From: Altererythrobacter sp.
Lineage (GTDB): Bacteria > Pseudomonadota > Alphaproteobacteria > Sphingomonadales > Sphingomonadaceae
DNA length: 64,000 nt
Reading direction: 5' to 3'
Assembly: GCA_031178065.1 (NCBI GenBank)
Contig: JAPSJS010000001.1
Span: 1-64,000 of the forward strand
Part shown: positions 53,401-61,429 of the stretch, one piece after another
How positions within the stretch are numbered: position 1 is the first letter of the stretch
Layout: each line of letters starts with the position of its first letter
Notes under the pieces: generated by a model
What the model saw: only the letters and a program-made list of their open reading frames with translations
What the model was told of the DNA's origin: nothing
Database searches by the model: none
Made by a program: the position numbers and the translations under genes

Positions 53401-53555
53401 TTACGCAAAAGCTGGACGTCCTCGACCCGATCGACCTCGACCCGCGTGCTCGCGGCAAACTGGTCCCACAGCGACGGCTCCGGCCGCGTGTCGGCCGCCG
53501 GCGCATTCTCGCCTGCAATGATTGCGTTGCGCTGAAAGCGATGATGCTCGCTCAT
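50424..53555 (-). CDS. Internal virion protein with transglycosylase-like domain (1043 aa)
   Basis: Very long helix-rich protein. Around residues 360-400 (RNRVAESGGDDTAAAATSSAYGRYQFVKDTW) it has the Glu-Ser and GRYQF segments of phage SLT-type lytic transglycosylases, which open peptidoglycan during DNA ejection. Later parts include a winged-helix-like stretch (LNRVDELARELGTSPAALREGLHRLADLGELRR, about 650) and a long charged C-terminus. ATG 53555 overlaps the previous stop (ATGA). Best compared with the muralytic ejection proteins of T7- or BPP-1-like phages. Confidence 0.72.
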   Translation of the reverse strand: MSEHHRFQRNAIIAGENAPAADTRPEPSLWDQFAASTRVEVDRVEDVQLLRKAEAYRPVIEALVERGVDRRALHHGAPGVFGIGPQTLGMPDWDKVWREAQRLGIEGLPATREEFEREAYRRNGGRDEDQATLARARGATSVVAQFAGGTAGSLADPINAYTLLFGGWGKTIAERVLTEAALGATVEGLQALDNRRAYARMGEEYGVAEAAQDIALAGVGAGVIRGGVEIAPKIDSAAYRAAAPLRDAIDGRLVTRDVARALAEANPAGTLTPNQQAAVNVLTRAEEIDAASPFVDTYAARDAHAARLAEAMEALDNGRIVPVEREAARLAALAPTRPADVASAAVTGDFDMGRYLARNRVAESGGDDTAAAATSSAYGRYQFVKDTWVEFYKRTFGNTGESRAAILAKRADGAVQDRVMQTFTQANATALREAGVPVSDGTVYLAHFLGLRDAVKVLRATGETPIGSLVSRASVRANRAVFDDVVTAAELVRWADRKMGSRTVAGAAPSPAAGARSAIDDALDAEEILIGVEEARLAGEDSLPVRFEPDPPELKRDLFASDTEWRIEQARLAAEAVGRDPAEDLLYRLRVAVADREAGPSLNRVDELARELGTSPAALREGLHRLADLGELRRTARGRFARLPRAATAREPEDLVRFVARNGGLAYDGLDEGGRKLGTKGHDLRNTGAMARFVPGVGPLLRPSGRSLDEAAELAWEAGYFGSPETTPRPSETDFLQAMDRATRGERVLSSFDAGPAPRTGGPNGGELAAIDEAAAATRWNAMRAQWDSAAENLGLPPLLMSEIEDIVARYADGDGALPPIDLAAMPEDPASLVPYLLDVVSRELDEARADAFFEVEDEYYDLLEAEFRELTDREGRAGGEGGERRAADGRDAGAERARGRARPDDAQDAQLTPAQRDAAEAAGLFGPPAPDEGAARAFDSDAGEGVKAVAESDWHDIRAQAEDPAIAARRRQEAQLRADAPLRGENATGQAQDGEMGLGLFDAADQPTFDLDDGRGPRTVAEIEAELAAERAGIEEMRKCLM

Positions 53556-55492
53556 CGCGTATCACGCACGCGGATGCGATAGGTGCGCCCGTCCTTCCGC
53601 TTCGCCACTTCGCCGGATCCGCTGAAGAACTCATACCAGCCATCGCCGACTGCCACCGGCGTCAGCCGATCGAGATCCGCCCGGCTCCCATCGGGATTGA
53701 TCGGCGCCTTGTCGGGATTGGCCCTATTGAACCGCGCGACCGCGTTGACGAAGCCGTTCGCCGTCACGCCTCCGGGCAGGAGGAACCACTCGCCCGTGCC
53801 GCCCCAGCGCTTGATCCCGCCGCGCTCCTCCGCGCCGGTGCCGGTCGCGCCCAGCGCCCGCTTGTAGGCTTCGCGCATCGCCTGGTGCGCCAGCGGCATC
53901 TCCCCGCGCGAGATCTGCGCGGCGAGGATGTTGCGCGCGATATCGCGCACCGCGTTGCGCTGGCCCGCGTCCATGAACCGCGTCGCCTGGTCGAACTGCG
54001 CGTCGACGATCAGCATGTTCTCTTCGACGTCGGGATCCTCGGGCTTGAGCATCCGCGGATTGCCCTTGAGAACCTCGCGCCCGTCGAGCGCCAGATCGCG
54101 GTAATAGCGCCGTAGCGGCGCGAGCTCCTGGAACACGACGTCGTCTGGCGCGACCATCTTCGCCACCGCCACCCGGTCGACCGCGCCGAAGTTGTCGAGC
54201 GTATCGAATGCGCCCTTGAGGTTGCGCTGTTCGTAGAGGTCGCGGATCGGACCCGTCTCGGCACGCGTCAGCGGCGGCACATAGCGTCCGGTCGCGCGCG
54301 TCTGCCGCCGCGCCCATTCGGTGCGTGCGGCGATCGTCTGCGGGTCCGACAGGTCGACCGGCGGCGCGCCGGACGTCCGCGCGATCGCGGCCGCCGGATC
54401 GGCCTCGAAGGCGCTGTCGAGCGCTCCGGCATGCGACTGCAGCCAGGCATACTCGCGATCCTCGCTCGCGGTGCGCTTCTCCTTGCCGGCAAGAAAGGCC
54501 GTCCGGTTCTGGCGCTCCAACGGCGTCGCCGCTTCGTAGATCTCCGCGAACCGGTTGTCGGCGCGCATCCCGTCGAGCTTGAGCGCGCGCGATTCGTCGC
54601 CGGCGGCGCGCACGGCCGCGATCGCGGTTTCGAACTGCGCGTCGTCGATATGGATGCCCTGGCTATGCGCTTCCTCGAGCACTTGCACCTGCTCGAGCAG
54701 CGCGGCCTCCGCCTCGGCCACCTCGCGGGCAGCCGCGACCTCCAGCTTGCGGATCCCGACGTCGGCGCCCGACAGCAGCGCTTCCACTTGCCGCGGCTCG
54801 AGCACGTCGTCGAATGTGCCGGCATCGATCAGTGCCCGCGCCGCCACCGGATCGGCGTCGATCCGCCCCTGCAGGAACGACACGGCCAGCGTCTGTTCGG
54901 CTTCCTGCTCGAGCCCGGACTTCACTTCATCCGAAGCGTCCATGCCGGCGATCATATCGAACAGCACCTGCCGCTCGCTCGCGTAATCCCCGGCGTTTTC
55001 GAGGCGGCGCGTCCGGTTCGCCGCGGCGGCGATCGCTTCCTGCGTTCCTTCGACCGCTACTTCGCCCTTGCGCAGATCTTCCCAGTCCGCCTCTCGCGTG
55101 CGGAACGCAGCGCCCCAATTGGCCATTGAAACTTCGAGGCTCTGGCGAACGCGGGGGGACGTGATCCCCTCGAGGAGCTCACGCGACCGCTCTTCATAGG
55201 CCTGCGCCATCCGCTCGGCATGGCCGGGCGCGTCGCTCTTGCGCCCTTCGCGCGCCTCGGCCTCCAATCCCTCGCGCAGACTTGCGAAGCCGACGTGGCC
55301 GCTGGCGTTCTCGGCATTCTCGGCAAGCCGCCGCTCGCTCGTATACTGCTCGACCTCTCGCCGATGCAGCGTGTCGCCGAGCTGCTCGACCGCACGGCCG
55401 ACGCCGGCGCCGAATGCATCGGGGCTGCCCGATGGCATCGGAGCGGCCGGGCCGACGCGCACACGGCGTTCGTATCCGGTCTCGGGCGGCAT
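53552..55492 (-). CDS. Internal virion protein, alpha-helical (646 aa)
   Basis: Alanine/glutamate-rich, helical throughout (EAEAALLEQVQVLEEAHSQGIHIDDAQFETAIAAV), with a small folded C-terminal part (GWYEFFSGSGEVAKRKDGRTYRI). Matches the long helical ejection-core proteins of podoviruses by position. ATG 55492 overlaps the stop of the upstream gene (TAATG); the track start at 55531 is less likely. Confidence 0.68.
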   Translation of the reverse strand: MPPETGYERRVRVGPAAPMPSGSPDAFGAGVGRAVEQLGDTLHRREVEQYTSERRLAENAENASGHVGFASLREGLEAEAREGRKSDAPGHAERMAQAYEERSRELLEGITSPRVRQSLEVSMANWGAAFRTREADWEDLRKGEVAVEGTQEAIAAAANRTRRLENAGDYASERQVLFDMIAGMDASDEVKSGLEQEAEQTLAVSFLQGRIDADPVAARALIDAGTFDDVLEPRQVEALLSGADVGIRKLEVAAAREVAEAEAALLEQVQVLEEAHSQGIHIDDAQFETAIAAVRAAGDESRALKLDGMRADNRFAEIYEAATPLERQNRTAFLAGKEKRTASEDREYAWLQSHAGALDSAFEADPAAAIARTSGAPPVDLSDPQTIAARTEWARRQTRATGRYVPPLTRAETGPIRDLYEQRNLKGAFDTLDNFGAVDRVAVAKMVAPDDVVFQELAPLRRYYRDLALDGREVLKGNPRMLKPEDPDVEENMLIVDAQFDQATRFMDAGQRNAVRDIARNILAAQISRGEMPLAHQAMREAYKRALGATGTGAEERGGIKRWGGTGEWFLLPGGVTANGFVNAVARFNRANPDKAPINPDGSRADLDRLTPVAVGDGWYEFFSGSGEVAKRKDGRTYRIRVRDTR

Positions 55493-55941
55493 TATATCCC
55501 CTCCCCGGCGCCGTCGCGCGCCTGCGCCCAATCGGATTGCTGGCCGAGATACTTGCTGCCCGCACCAAGCACGCCCGAGAGCAGCGCGAACCGCCCCTCT
55601 CGCCGCGCGAGATCACCCTCGCGTTCGAGCGCGCGGCTGCGGCCGATGCCCTGCCGGCGCAGCTCCATGACGTCGAGCGCCGCCTCGATCTGGCTTTGCC
55701 GCAGCGCGTCGAGCGCCGTGCCGCTGCCGCCCTCGAGACCGTTACCGACCTGGCTTGCGAGCTGCTCGCCGATGGCGCTGCGCGCTTCCTCGCGCACTTG
55801 CCGGATATCGGCGGCGGCCGCGCGCCGCTCCTCCTGCGCCTGCGCGTAGGCCGCGTCGCGTCGCGATTCGCCGGCCATCAGGCCGCCGACGCCCTGGACG
55901 AGCGATCCTGCCACCGCGAGGAAGGGAAGCGCTTGCGCCAT
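55492..55941 (-). CDS. Small internal virion/core protein (149 aa)
   Basis: N-terminal hydrophobic Gly-rich segment (LPFLAVAGSLVQGVGGLMAGE), a charged helix (AYAQAQEERRAAAADIRQVREEARSAI), and LLSGVLGAGSKYLGQQ at the C-terminus. This pattern is typical of gp14-like internal virion proteins of T7-group phages. ATGA overlap with the gp13-like gene. Confidence 0.65.
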   Translation of the reverse strand: MAQALPFLAVAGSLVQGVGGLMAGESRRDAAYAQAQEERRAAAADIRQVREEARSAIGEQLASQVGNGLEGGSGTALDALRQSQIEAALDVMELRRQGIGRSRALEREGDLARREGRFALLSGVLGAGSKYLGQQSDWAQARDGAGEGI

Positions 55942-56501
55942 CAGGCGATCCTCTCGAACAGCATGTGCGTCTCGCTCGCGCCGCCGAACTTGCGCAGCAC
56001 GTGCGCCGGCGTCATCCCGAGCAGGATCGCCCAGCGGACTTCGGGCGTGCGGTTGCGCGGCAGAAGCGCCGCCTTGCGCAGCTCCTCGCCCGTCACGTCG
56101 GGCATGGCGTCGATCGCCGGCTCGACGTCGCAACACCGCGCCAGCAGCTCGAGCCGCTCGAGCCCGCATTCACGGATCTCGCCCTGAATGAACCTGGTCA
56201 GCGGCAGGTGCCACTTGCCGAGATCTCGGCCGAGCAGCGCCCAGGCTACCCCCTGCCGATCGGGGAAGGTCTCGTTGATCCCGAAGCACGCAAGGATGCG
56301 CCCGGTGTCGGGCGTGCGCGCGGTCCACGCCACCGGTTGATCGGCCAGATGGCTCGCCTGCGCGTAGTCGCACTCGCCGGAAATACCGAGCCAGAGCCGC
56401 TGGCTCTGCTGCCGCTCGATCGTCGCGAGGTCGATCGGGTCCAGGTGCCGGATATCAAGCGCCTCATGCAGCGAAGCGGTAGGCGGACAAGGATCAAGCA
56501 T
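55941..56501 (-). CDS. gp13-like / GNAT-fold phage protein (DUF2833 type)
   Basis: 186 aa, with FGINETFPDRQGVAWALLGRDLGKWHLPL, the segment typical of T7 gp13-like proteins (DUF2833), which look like degenerate acetyltransferases, and a C-terminal RCCDVEPAIDAM. In T7 it is an accessory internal virion protein. Its first codons lie inside a copy of the 22-bp phage repeat, a double use of the same bases. Confidence 0.7.
   Translation of the reverse strand: MLDPCPPTASLHEALDIRHLDPIDLATIERQQSQRLWLGISGECDYAQASHLADQPVAWTARTPDTGRILACFGINETFPDRQGVAWALLGRDLGKWHLPLTRFIQGEIRECGLERLELLARCCDVEPAIDAMPDVTGEELRKAALLPRNRTPEVRWAILLGMTPAHVLRKFGGASETHMLFERIA
56462..56483 (-). promoter_or_regulatory. Phage 22-bp repeat, copy B (inside gp13-like gene start)
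   Basis: Minus strand core CTACCGCTTCGCTGCATGAG, within codons 7-13 of the gp13-like gene. It differs from copy A at a single position over 22 bases. Confidence 0.55.
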
Positions 56502-58743
56502 CGGCCGAGCTCACGTCGACGCCCAGCACGCCCAGCGTGATCGTCGCCGGCATCGGATCGTCGCTGGTCCAGGTCAGTCGCCCGTCACGGTCGAACTCGG
56601 CCTCGACAAGGCCGTCTGTGTCGCCTGTGTAGAGCGGAATCTGTTCGTCCATGCGCTCGCCGTCGCGGCGCAGGATCACTTCCTCGGTAACGCCGCCGGG
56701 GACGCTGACTTTCAGGCCGAGCGTCTCGAGCACGCGCGTCACCGCCTTCACCAGGCGCTGGCGCAGTCCCGCCGTGCTGCCCTGTCCGTCGCGCAGTTCG
56801 GGCCGCATTGTCGTTGCGGTCGCGGTGTACGGCAGGCCGACCATCACCGTGTAGTCGAACGCCGGCACTACGTCCGCCGGGAGCGTCAACTTGCCGTCGG
56901 CCGAGACCTTCAGCCCTGGTATGACCACACCGTTCGCCAACACCGCTACGTCTTGCCCGGCGAGATGATCGAGGCCGGTGAATTCGCCGTCGTTCGCAGC
57001 CGCGGCGATCCGCACGCCCCCGTCGACGTAGAACGATTCCGCGGGATCGTTGCCGAGCTCGCGCCACGCCGCCTGTTTCCAGATCTCGCGCACCGTCGCG
57101 CCGGCGCCGTTCTCGCGTTCGACCAGCACCCACAGATCGTCCGTCTTGTTGTCCGCGCCGACCACCGCCACTGCCGACAGCACCCGGGCGCCGCCGCCCA
57201 GGCGATAGCGGACGAAACCCTTGATCTCGCCGCGCGTCTTGGGATGAACGATCAGCTGCCCGTCGGCACGCACGCCGAAAACCAGCGAATAGGGATTTCG
57301 CTGATAGGCGAGCTGCAGCACGCCGCCGTGCGTGATATGCCGGCTCGTGGCGTTCAGATCCGGCGCATCGTAGCGATCGCGGCCGAAGTCGTAATCGGCC
57401 GCGCGGCACCGCCGCCCCCCACGCTCGACGAAGATCGTCTCGGTTCCCGTCTGCACCGGAAACACGCGCTCGCTCCCGTAGAAACTCTGCGGCTCGGCCT
57501 CGATGTTGGTGCCGGAAAATGCGCTGCCGGTGTTGAACGGGCCCACGGCCAGCTCCCGGCTCGCCGTGCCGACCAGCATCCGGCGATCGCCGCTAACCCA
57601 CAGCGGAGGATCCTCCAGCCCGATCGTGCGCCGGAAGCCGAGATCGGCTTCGATCCGGCCGCCGGCCGTGTGGGTATCGAAGTTGACCCGACCTCCGCCA
57701 TAATCGCTCGCGACCGAACCGATGATGTCGAGATCCTTAAAGTGGATCAGCCGGCCCTTGTAGAGCGTCACCAGCTGCGGCCATCCTTCGGCGTCCGAGA
57801 ACGCCTGGTGCGCCCACTTGTAGCTGGGTTCGGTCGTCAGGCTGTCCGGCAGGCGGCGCTTGACCGTCGCCGAGACGACGCTCGAGCTGGTGAAGCCGGT
57901 AATCTGCACGACGCCGAAGCGATCGTGGATATAGGTCCACTTGACCCCCCACGGCCCCTTGTCGTTCATCAGGTCGTTGGTCAGCTGCCCGTCGTAATAG
58001 CTGCCTTCGCTGTGCACCGGCTCGACGCTGCCCGTCGTTCCCGCCGTGGCGGCCTGGTACACGCGGCCGCCGTTGCGCACCTTCTCGCCGACCACGACGT
58101 CTTTCATTCCCGGCTCCCACTGGGGAATGTCCGCGAAGTCGATCGCCTCGAGGCGAAACAGCGCGCCGACGTGGCCCTCTTCGAAGATGGGGGAGTTCGC
58201 GGTCAGCGTGATCGCGCCGGTGGCACCGCTGGCACTCACCGTGCGCGCTTCGTCCGAATTCGTGTCGAGGAACGGCCCGTTGAGCAGCTCGATCGTCTCG
58301 AACGTGAAATTGAGCGGTGAATCACGCCGAAGCGCCGCCGGGGCATGCGAACCGTGATCGATATACTGCCGATCGAAGCTCTGCTGCAGCGACAGCTCGG
58401 GCGCTTCGGCCGCAACATACGGCGTCGTCACTTCATAGGCGACGCCGGGGCTCGTCTCGATCCGCGCGCCGTTGGTGAAGAAGCGCACGGCCAGGTCGCT
58501 CCATTCGACGACGTATTCCTGGTCGATCGAGCGGCGGAAGGCGGTCAACCATGCGGCCGTTTCTGCCGACGGCCGGATGAATTCGAAGCCCTGCCGCTTC
58601 ACCAGCGGGCCTTCGTTGATCGCGAGGAAGTTCTCGCAGGCCTTGAGGCCGAACGCGTACTGGTCCGTGTCGACCCGCCCGTCGAGGTGCGGATCGAGCT
58701 CGCCGGCCATGAAGCCCGTCAGAAGGTGGCGCCTCACCACCAT
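56494..58743 (-). CDS. Tail nozzle protein, gp12-like (tail tubular B)
   Basis: 749 aa with the family opening LTGFMAGELDPHLDGRVDTDQYAFGLKACENFL, then GPLVKRQGFEFIRP, and a beta-rich body with GVRADGQLIVHP. It forms the tip of the short tail through which DNA leaves. It overlaps the adaptor gene by 10 bp and the gp13-like gene by 8 bp. Confidence 0.82.
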   Translation of the reverse strand: MVVRRHLLTGFMAGELDPHLDGRVDTDQYAFGLKACENFLAINEGPLVKRQGFEFIRPSAETAAWLTAFRRSIDQEYVVEWSDLAVRFFTNGARIETSPGVAYEVTTPYVAAEAPELSLQQSFDRQYIDHGSHAPAALRRDSPLNFTFETIELLNGPFLDTNSDEARTVSASGATGAITLTANSPIFEEGHVGALFRLEAIDFADIPQWEPGMKDVVVGEKVRNGGRVYQAATAGTTGSVEPVHSEGSYYDGQLTNDLMNDKGPWGVKWTYIHDRFGVVQITGFTSSSVVSATVKRRLPDSLTTEPSYKWAHQAFSDAEGWPQLVTLYKGRLIHFKDLDIIGSVASDYGGGRVNFDTHTAGGRIEADLGFRRTIGLEDPPLWVSGDRRMLVGTASRELAVGPFNTGSAFSGTNIEAEPQSFYGSERVFPVQTGTETIFVERGGRRCRAADYDFGRDRYDAPDLNATSRHITHGGVLQLAYQRNPYSLVFGVRADGQLIVHPKTRGEIKGFVRYRLGGGARVLSAVAVVGADNKTDDLWVLVERENGAGATVREIWKQAAWRELGNDPAESFYVDGGVRIAAAANDGEFTGLDHLAGQDVAVLANGVVIPGLKVSADGKLTLPADVVPAFDYTVMVGLPYTATATTMRPELRDGQGSTAGLRQRLVKAVTRVLETLGLKVSVPGGVTEEVILRRDGERMDEQIPLYTGDTDGLVEAEFDRDGRLTWTSDDPMPATITLGVLGVDVSSADA

Positions 58744-59351
58744 CCGCGGCCACCATCGATCCGGTTGAGGTCAGTCGCCCCGGCGGTGAAACGCGCCGTG
58801 ATCCACTCGCTTTCGTACTGGCGGATGGGCGGATTCTCCATCGCGTCGCTGTTCTTCGCTTCCGCCAGCGCCGCGCGGTACTTGTCCCAGTTGAGCTCTT
58901 CCTTGAAGGTGCTGCCGGCGATCCGGTTGCCGATCGCGCAGGCGATGCGCAGGCTGAAAGCCTTGGTGAAGGCGACGTCGAACTCGGCCGGTTCGGCGAC
59001 GTCGGCGAGGTAGCGGATATCGAGCGGCCCGGTAATGCTCGCCAGCACGTTGCGGCCCTCGAGCTGATAGCATTCGCGCTCGTAGCCGTAGACCTCGATC
59101 AGCCGCAGGCAGTCGGCCGGCAGCTTGTACTGCGCGGTATAGCCGTGCTTGGGAGAGGCTGCGAGGCGCGGCAGGGAGTCGCGCCGCATGGCGAAATTCC
59201 ATGCCCCGTCGCGCAGCGCCGCCTGGCGCTCGACGTCCCACACGGCCGCGACCGCGCGGCCGAGCACCGTGTCGTCGGTCGGATCCGTCAGGCGCGCGCT
59301 CGTGCCCACCGCGATCGCGGCTGCATTGGCGATTTCGACGTAGGATGCCAT
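58734..59351 (-). CDS. Tail adaptor protein, gp11-like (tail tubular A)
   Basis: 205 aa with ANAAAIAVGTSARLTDPTDDTVLGRAVAAVWDVERQAALR and NFAMRR, the typical start of gp11-like adaptors that join portal and nozzle. The C-terminus is helical (KEELNWDKYRAALAEAK). It begins just downstream of the 67-aa gene. Confidence 0.82.
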   Translation of the reverse strand: MASYVEIANAAAIAVGTSARLTDPTDDTVLGRAVAAVWDVERQAALRDGAWNFAMRRDSLPRLAASPKHGYTAQYKLPADCLRLIEVYGYERECYQLEGRNVLASITGPLDIRYLADVAEPAEFDVAFTKAFSLRIACAIGNRIAGSTFKEELNWDKYRAALAEAKNSDAMENPPIRQYESEWITARFTAGATDLNRIDGGRGWW

Positions 59352-59369
59352 GCGGCCCTCCCGCCGCGA

Positions 59370-59573
59370 TCAGACCGCGGGCGGCCAGTCTTCGGCGAGG
59401 ATCTTCGCCTGGATCTTGTCGAGCACATGGATCGCTTCCGCGCGGCCCATGGTGGTCAGGTCGATGTTGACGCTGATCGTGTCGCTCTGCGCCTCGGCCG
59501 AGCCCGCGGCGACCGTGATCTCGCCGCGCTCGGTCGCTCCGTAGCGTGCCGTGTACTTGAACTGCTCGGCCAT
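59370..59573 (-). CDS. Small phage protein (67 aa)
   Basis: FKYTARYGATERGEITVAAGSAEAQSDTISVNIDLTTMG then a C-terminal helix. GAGGAGG before the ATG supports expression. No family recognised. It follows the promoter-like repeat C closely, so it may open a transcription unit with the tail genes. Confidence 0.65.
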   Translation of the reverse strand: MAEQFKYTARYGATERGEITVAAGSAEAQSDTISVNIDLTTMGRAEAIHVLDKIQAKILAEDWPPAV

Positions 59574-59604
59574 AGGGCCCTCCTCATTTCGGATCCGGCC
59601 CTGG

Positions 59605-59626
59605 CCTCAAGTAGCGAAGCGGTAGG
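59605..59626 (-). promoter_or_regulatory. Phage 22-bp repeat, copy C (candidate promoter)
   Basis: Minus strand core CTACCGCTTCGCTACTTGAG, 31 bp before the 67-aa gene. On the minus strand it comes directly after a strong hairpin with a TTT tail (59638-59679), the arrangement of a terminator followed by a new promoter. Confidence 0.65.
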
Positions 59627-59637
59627 CCGAGAGGGGT

Positions 59638-59679
59638 AAAGGGAGGCGGTGAACAGCCCGACGCAGCGCGCCGCCTCCC
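59638..59679 (-). terminator. Hairpin before repeat C
   Basis: Minus strand GGGAGGCGG pairs perfectly with CCGCCTCCC around a 21-base loop and is followed by TTTACC. Likely terminator after the 155-aa gene. Confidence 0.55.
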
Positions 59680-59722
59680 CTGCGACCCGACGGCTGCGCG
59701 GCCGTCAGCCCGCCGAATACCG

Positions 59723-60190
59723 TCAGCTGACGCCGACGGTTTCGATGATGAAGGTCAGCTCGGTCCCGGCCGCGATGTCCGCCACGCCGATCGTCGCGTA
59801 GAGATGCTCGACGTCGCCCGGTTCGTCGTCGAGCGTGCTGGCCTTCAGCGGCAGCTCGGTCGGCGTGTCCACCACGGTCAGGGTCGCGCCATCGACATAC
59901 TTGTCGGCGGTTTCGACCGTGCCGCCGTCGGCGGGATCGCCGCCGACACCGACGTCGATCGTGCTGGTCGCGAGGCTCGCGCCGGCACACAGCTTGATCG
60001 AAGTGATCTTGCGCCCGGCGTGCTTCTTGCCGAGGTAGATCGTGTCGCCGTTGGCCCAGGCCGTACCGGTGACCTTGCTGCCGAGGGTGAGGCGGACGCT
60101 GCCGCCGACTTCGCGGCCGTCCGCCTTGTCCGGCGGCTGCTTGGTCCCGTCGGCGACGCCCACCTGCTGCTTGACGTAATGGTCTGCCAT
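59723..60190 (-). CDS. Phage structural protein, possible head decoration (155 aa)
   Basis: Beta-rich and Gly/Thr/Asp-rich: SVRLTLGSKVTGTAWANGDTIYLGKKHAGRKITSIKL, then TELPLKASTLDDE and ELTFIIETVGVS. Placed directly after the major capsid gene, so a head decoration or head-fibre protein is plausible. No family is certain. Confidence 0.65.
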   Translation of the reverse strand: MADHYVKQQVGVADGTKQPPDKADGREVGGSVRLTLGSKVTGTAWANGDTIYLGKKHAGRKITSIKLCAGASLATSTIDVGVGGDPADGGTVETADKYVDGATLTVVDTPTELPLKASTLDDEPGDVEHLYATIGVADIAAGTELTFIIETVGVS

Positions 60191-60248
60191 CGCTGGCTCC
60201 TTTCGCTTGTCTCTGGCCTGCGCCGTGGCGGCCGGCCGAAGGTGTTAC

Positions 60249-60270
60249 GGGCGGCGCGGGTGCGCCGCCC
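60249..60270 (-). terminator. GC-rich hairpin after the capsid gene
   Basis: GGGCGGCGC and GCGCCGCCC pair perfectly around a four-base loop between the capsid and the 155-aa gene. No T-run; it may terminate partly or protect the capsid message. Confidence 0.5.
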
Positions 60271-60280
60271 GCCAGGCGGA

Positions 60281-61204
60281 TCAGGCCTTGAGGTTGAGCA
60301 CCGTGCCGGCGCGGCCGGCCTGGGTGCGGGTCGCGGCGAGCGTGGTGCCGCCGAGGGTGCCGAGCGAGAACCGCAGCTCGGCGACCTTGCCGACTTCGCT
60401 GCGCAGCCGTTGCCAGTAGTTGGCGACGAGCCCGCCCTGGACCCAGAACGGATTGCGGCGATAGCCGTTGGCGTTGGTCGCGAGATCCGGGATCGTCTCG
60501 AGGAGAGGATCGTCGAGCTCGACGTGGATGAAGTTGAACCCGAGCATGCGGATCAGGTTGCCGTTCTCGTCGACCGACGCGCCGAACGCCTTCTGGAAGT
60601 CCGTGCTGGTCGCCGGCACTTCGTCGAGCAGGGCGTCGTTGTCCTCCTCGGTCAGCACCATCCAGCGCTTGAGCGACTTCGAGTTGAAGTTCTCTCCGAG
60701 GTAGACCTTCGCCTCGCGCAGCTTCTTCGTGTTCATCGGCACGGCGCTGCCGCCGCCGCCTTCGGTCACCGGCACTTCGCCGGTCGTACCGAGCGGCGTG
60801 ACGACGGTGCCTAGCTTTCCGCTGATGATCGGACCGTAGAAGCCCTCGAGCATGCGGCGCAGCCGCGCGCGGTTGAGTGTCGCGGCCGTGATCATCGTCG
60901 CGCCGCCGTTCAGGCTGATCGTGGTCGCCAACTGATCGGCATTGTCGATCAGCATCGCTTCGTAGAGCTCGTTGGGCTTGACGAGCCACACACCGTCCGA
61001 TTCGGGATCATCCCAGTCGGTACGGCCGTGGCGGTTCTCGGCTTCCTTGGCCTTCTTCGGGCCGAAGATATCCTTGACCTTGATCTTCTCGGCACCGTTG
61101 TCGTCCTGGACGACAACCGCCTGCTCGATCGGGTTGGTTTCCTGCTGCAGCTGCAGCTCGACGTGGTTCTGAAACTTGACCTGAAAACTGTTGGGGACGT
61201 CCAT
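60281..61204 (-). CDS. Major capsid protein
   Basis: 307 aa from ATG 61204 (MDVPNSFQ), chosen because GGAGGG lies four to five bases before it; the track start 61234 is less supported. Conserved-looking parts include VKFQNHVELQLQQETNPIEQAVVV, NGGATMITAATLNRARLRRM and YLGENFNSKSLKRWMVL. It follows the scaffold gene and lies before the tail genes, the standard place for the HK97-fold coat of BPP-1-like podoviruses. Confidence 0.8.
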   Translation of the reverse strand: MDVPNSFQVKFQNHVELQLQQETNPIEQAVVVQDDNGAEKIKVKDIFGPKKAKEAENRHGRTDWDDPESDGVWLVKPNELYEAMLIDNADQLATTISLNGGATMITAATLNRARLRRMLEGFYGPIISGKLGTVVTPLGTTGEVPVTEGGGGSAVPMNTKKLREAKVYLGENFNSKSLKRWMVLTEEDNDALLDEVPATSTDFQKAFGASVDENGNLIRMLGFNFIHVELDDPLLETIPDLATNANGYRRNPFWVQGGLVANYWQRLRSEVGKVAELRFSLGTLGGTTLAATRTQAGRAGTVLNLKA

Positions 61205-61354
61205 GGTGCCCTCCGTTTTTGGTGTTGAAGCCAAAAGTCGAAGGGCTTGCCGGTCACCCGGGCCGCTCTATCGTTTTACGCCCGCGATCGGCGGCTGCTC
61301 CGCAGCTGGGCTCCGGGCCGGCGGATCGCACGGCTTGCCAGAGACTTCGATGTC

Positions 61355-61378
61355 GGGGGATCGAAAATGCGACCCCCC
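61355..61378 (-). other. Hairpin in the scaffold-capsid gap
   Basis: In a 225-bp gap without a gene, the minus strand can pair GGGGGTCG with CGATCCCC (one bulge). No T-run. It may be a promoter leader, a processing site or a terminator adjusting capsid to scaffold levels. Confidence 0.4.
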
Positions 61379-61429
61379 GCGCGCATCGGAGACACCAAAA
61401 TGAATCGGCCGCGAATCTCTGTCAATCCC

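Noticed and set aside
59607-60989. 460-aa minus-strand ORF
   Set aside because: It is an Arg/Gly-rich out-of-frame shadow across the capsid and decoration genes, with no motif; the in-frame proteins explain this DNA.
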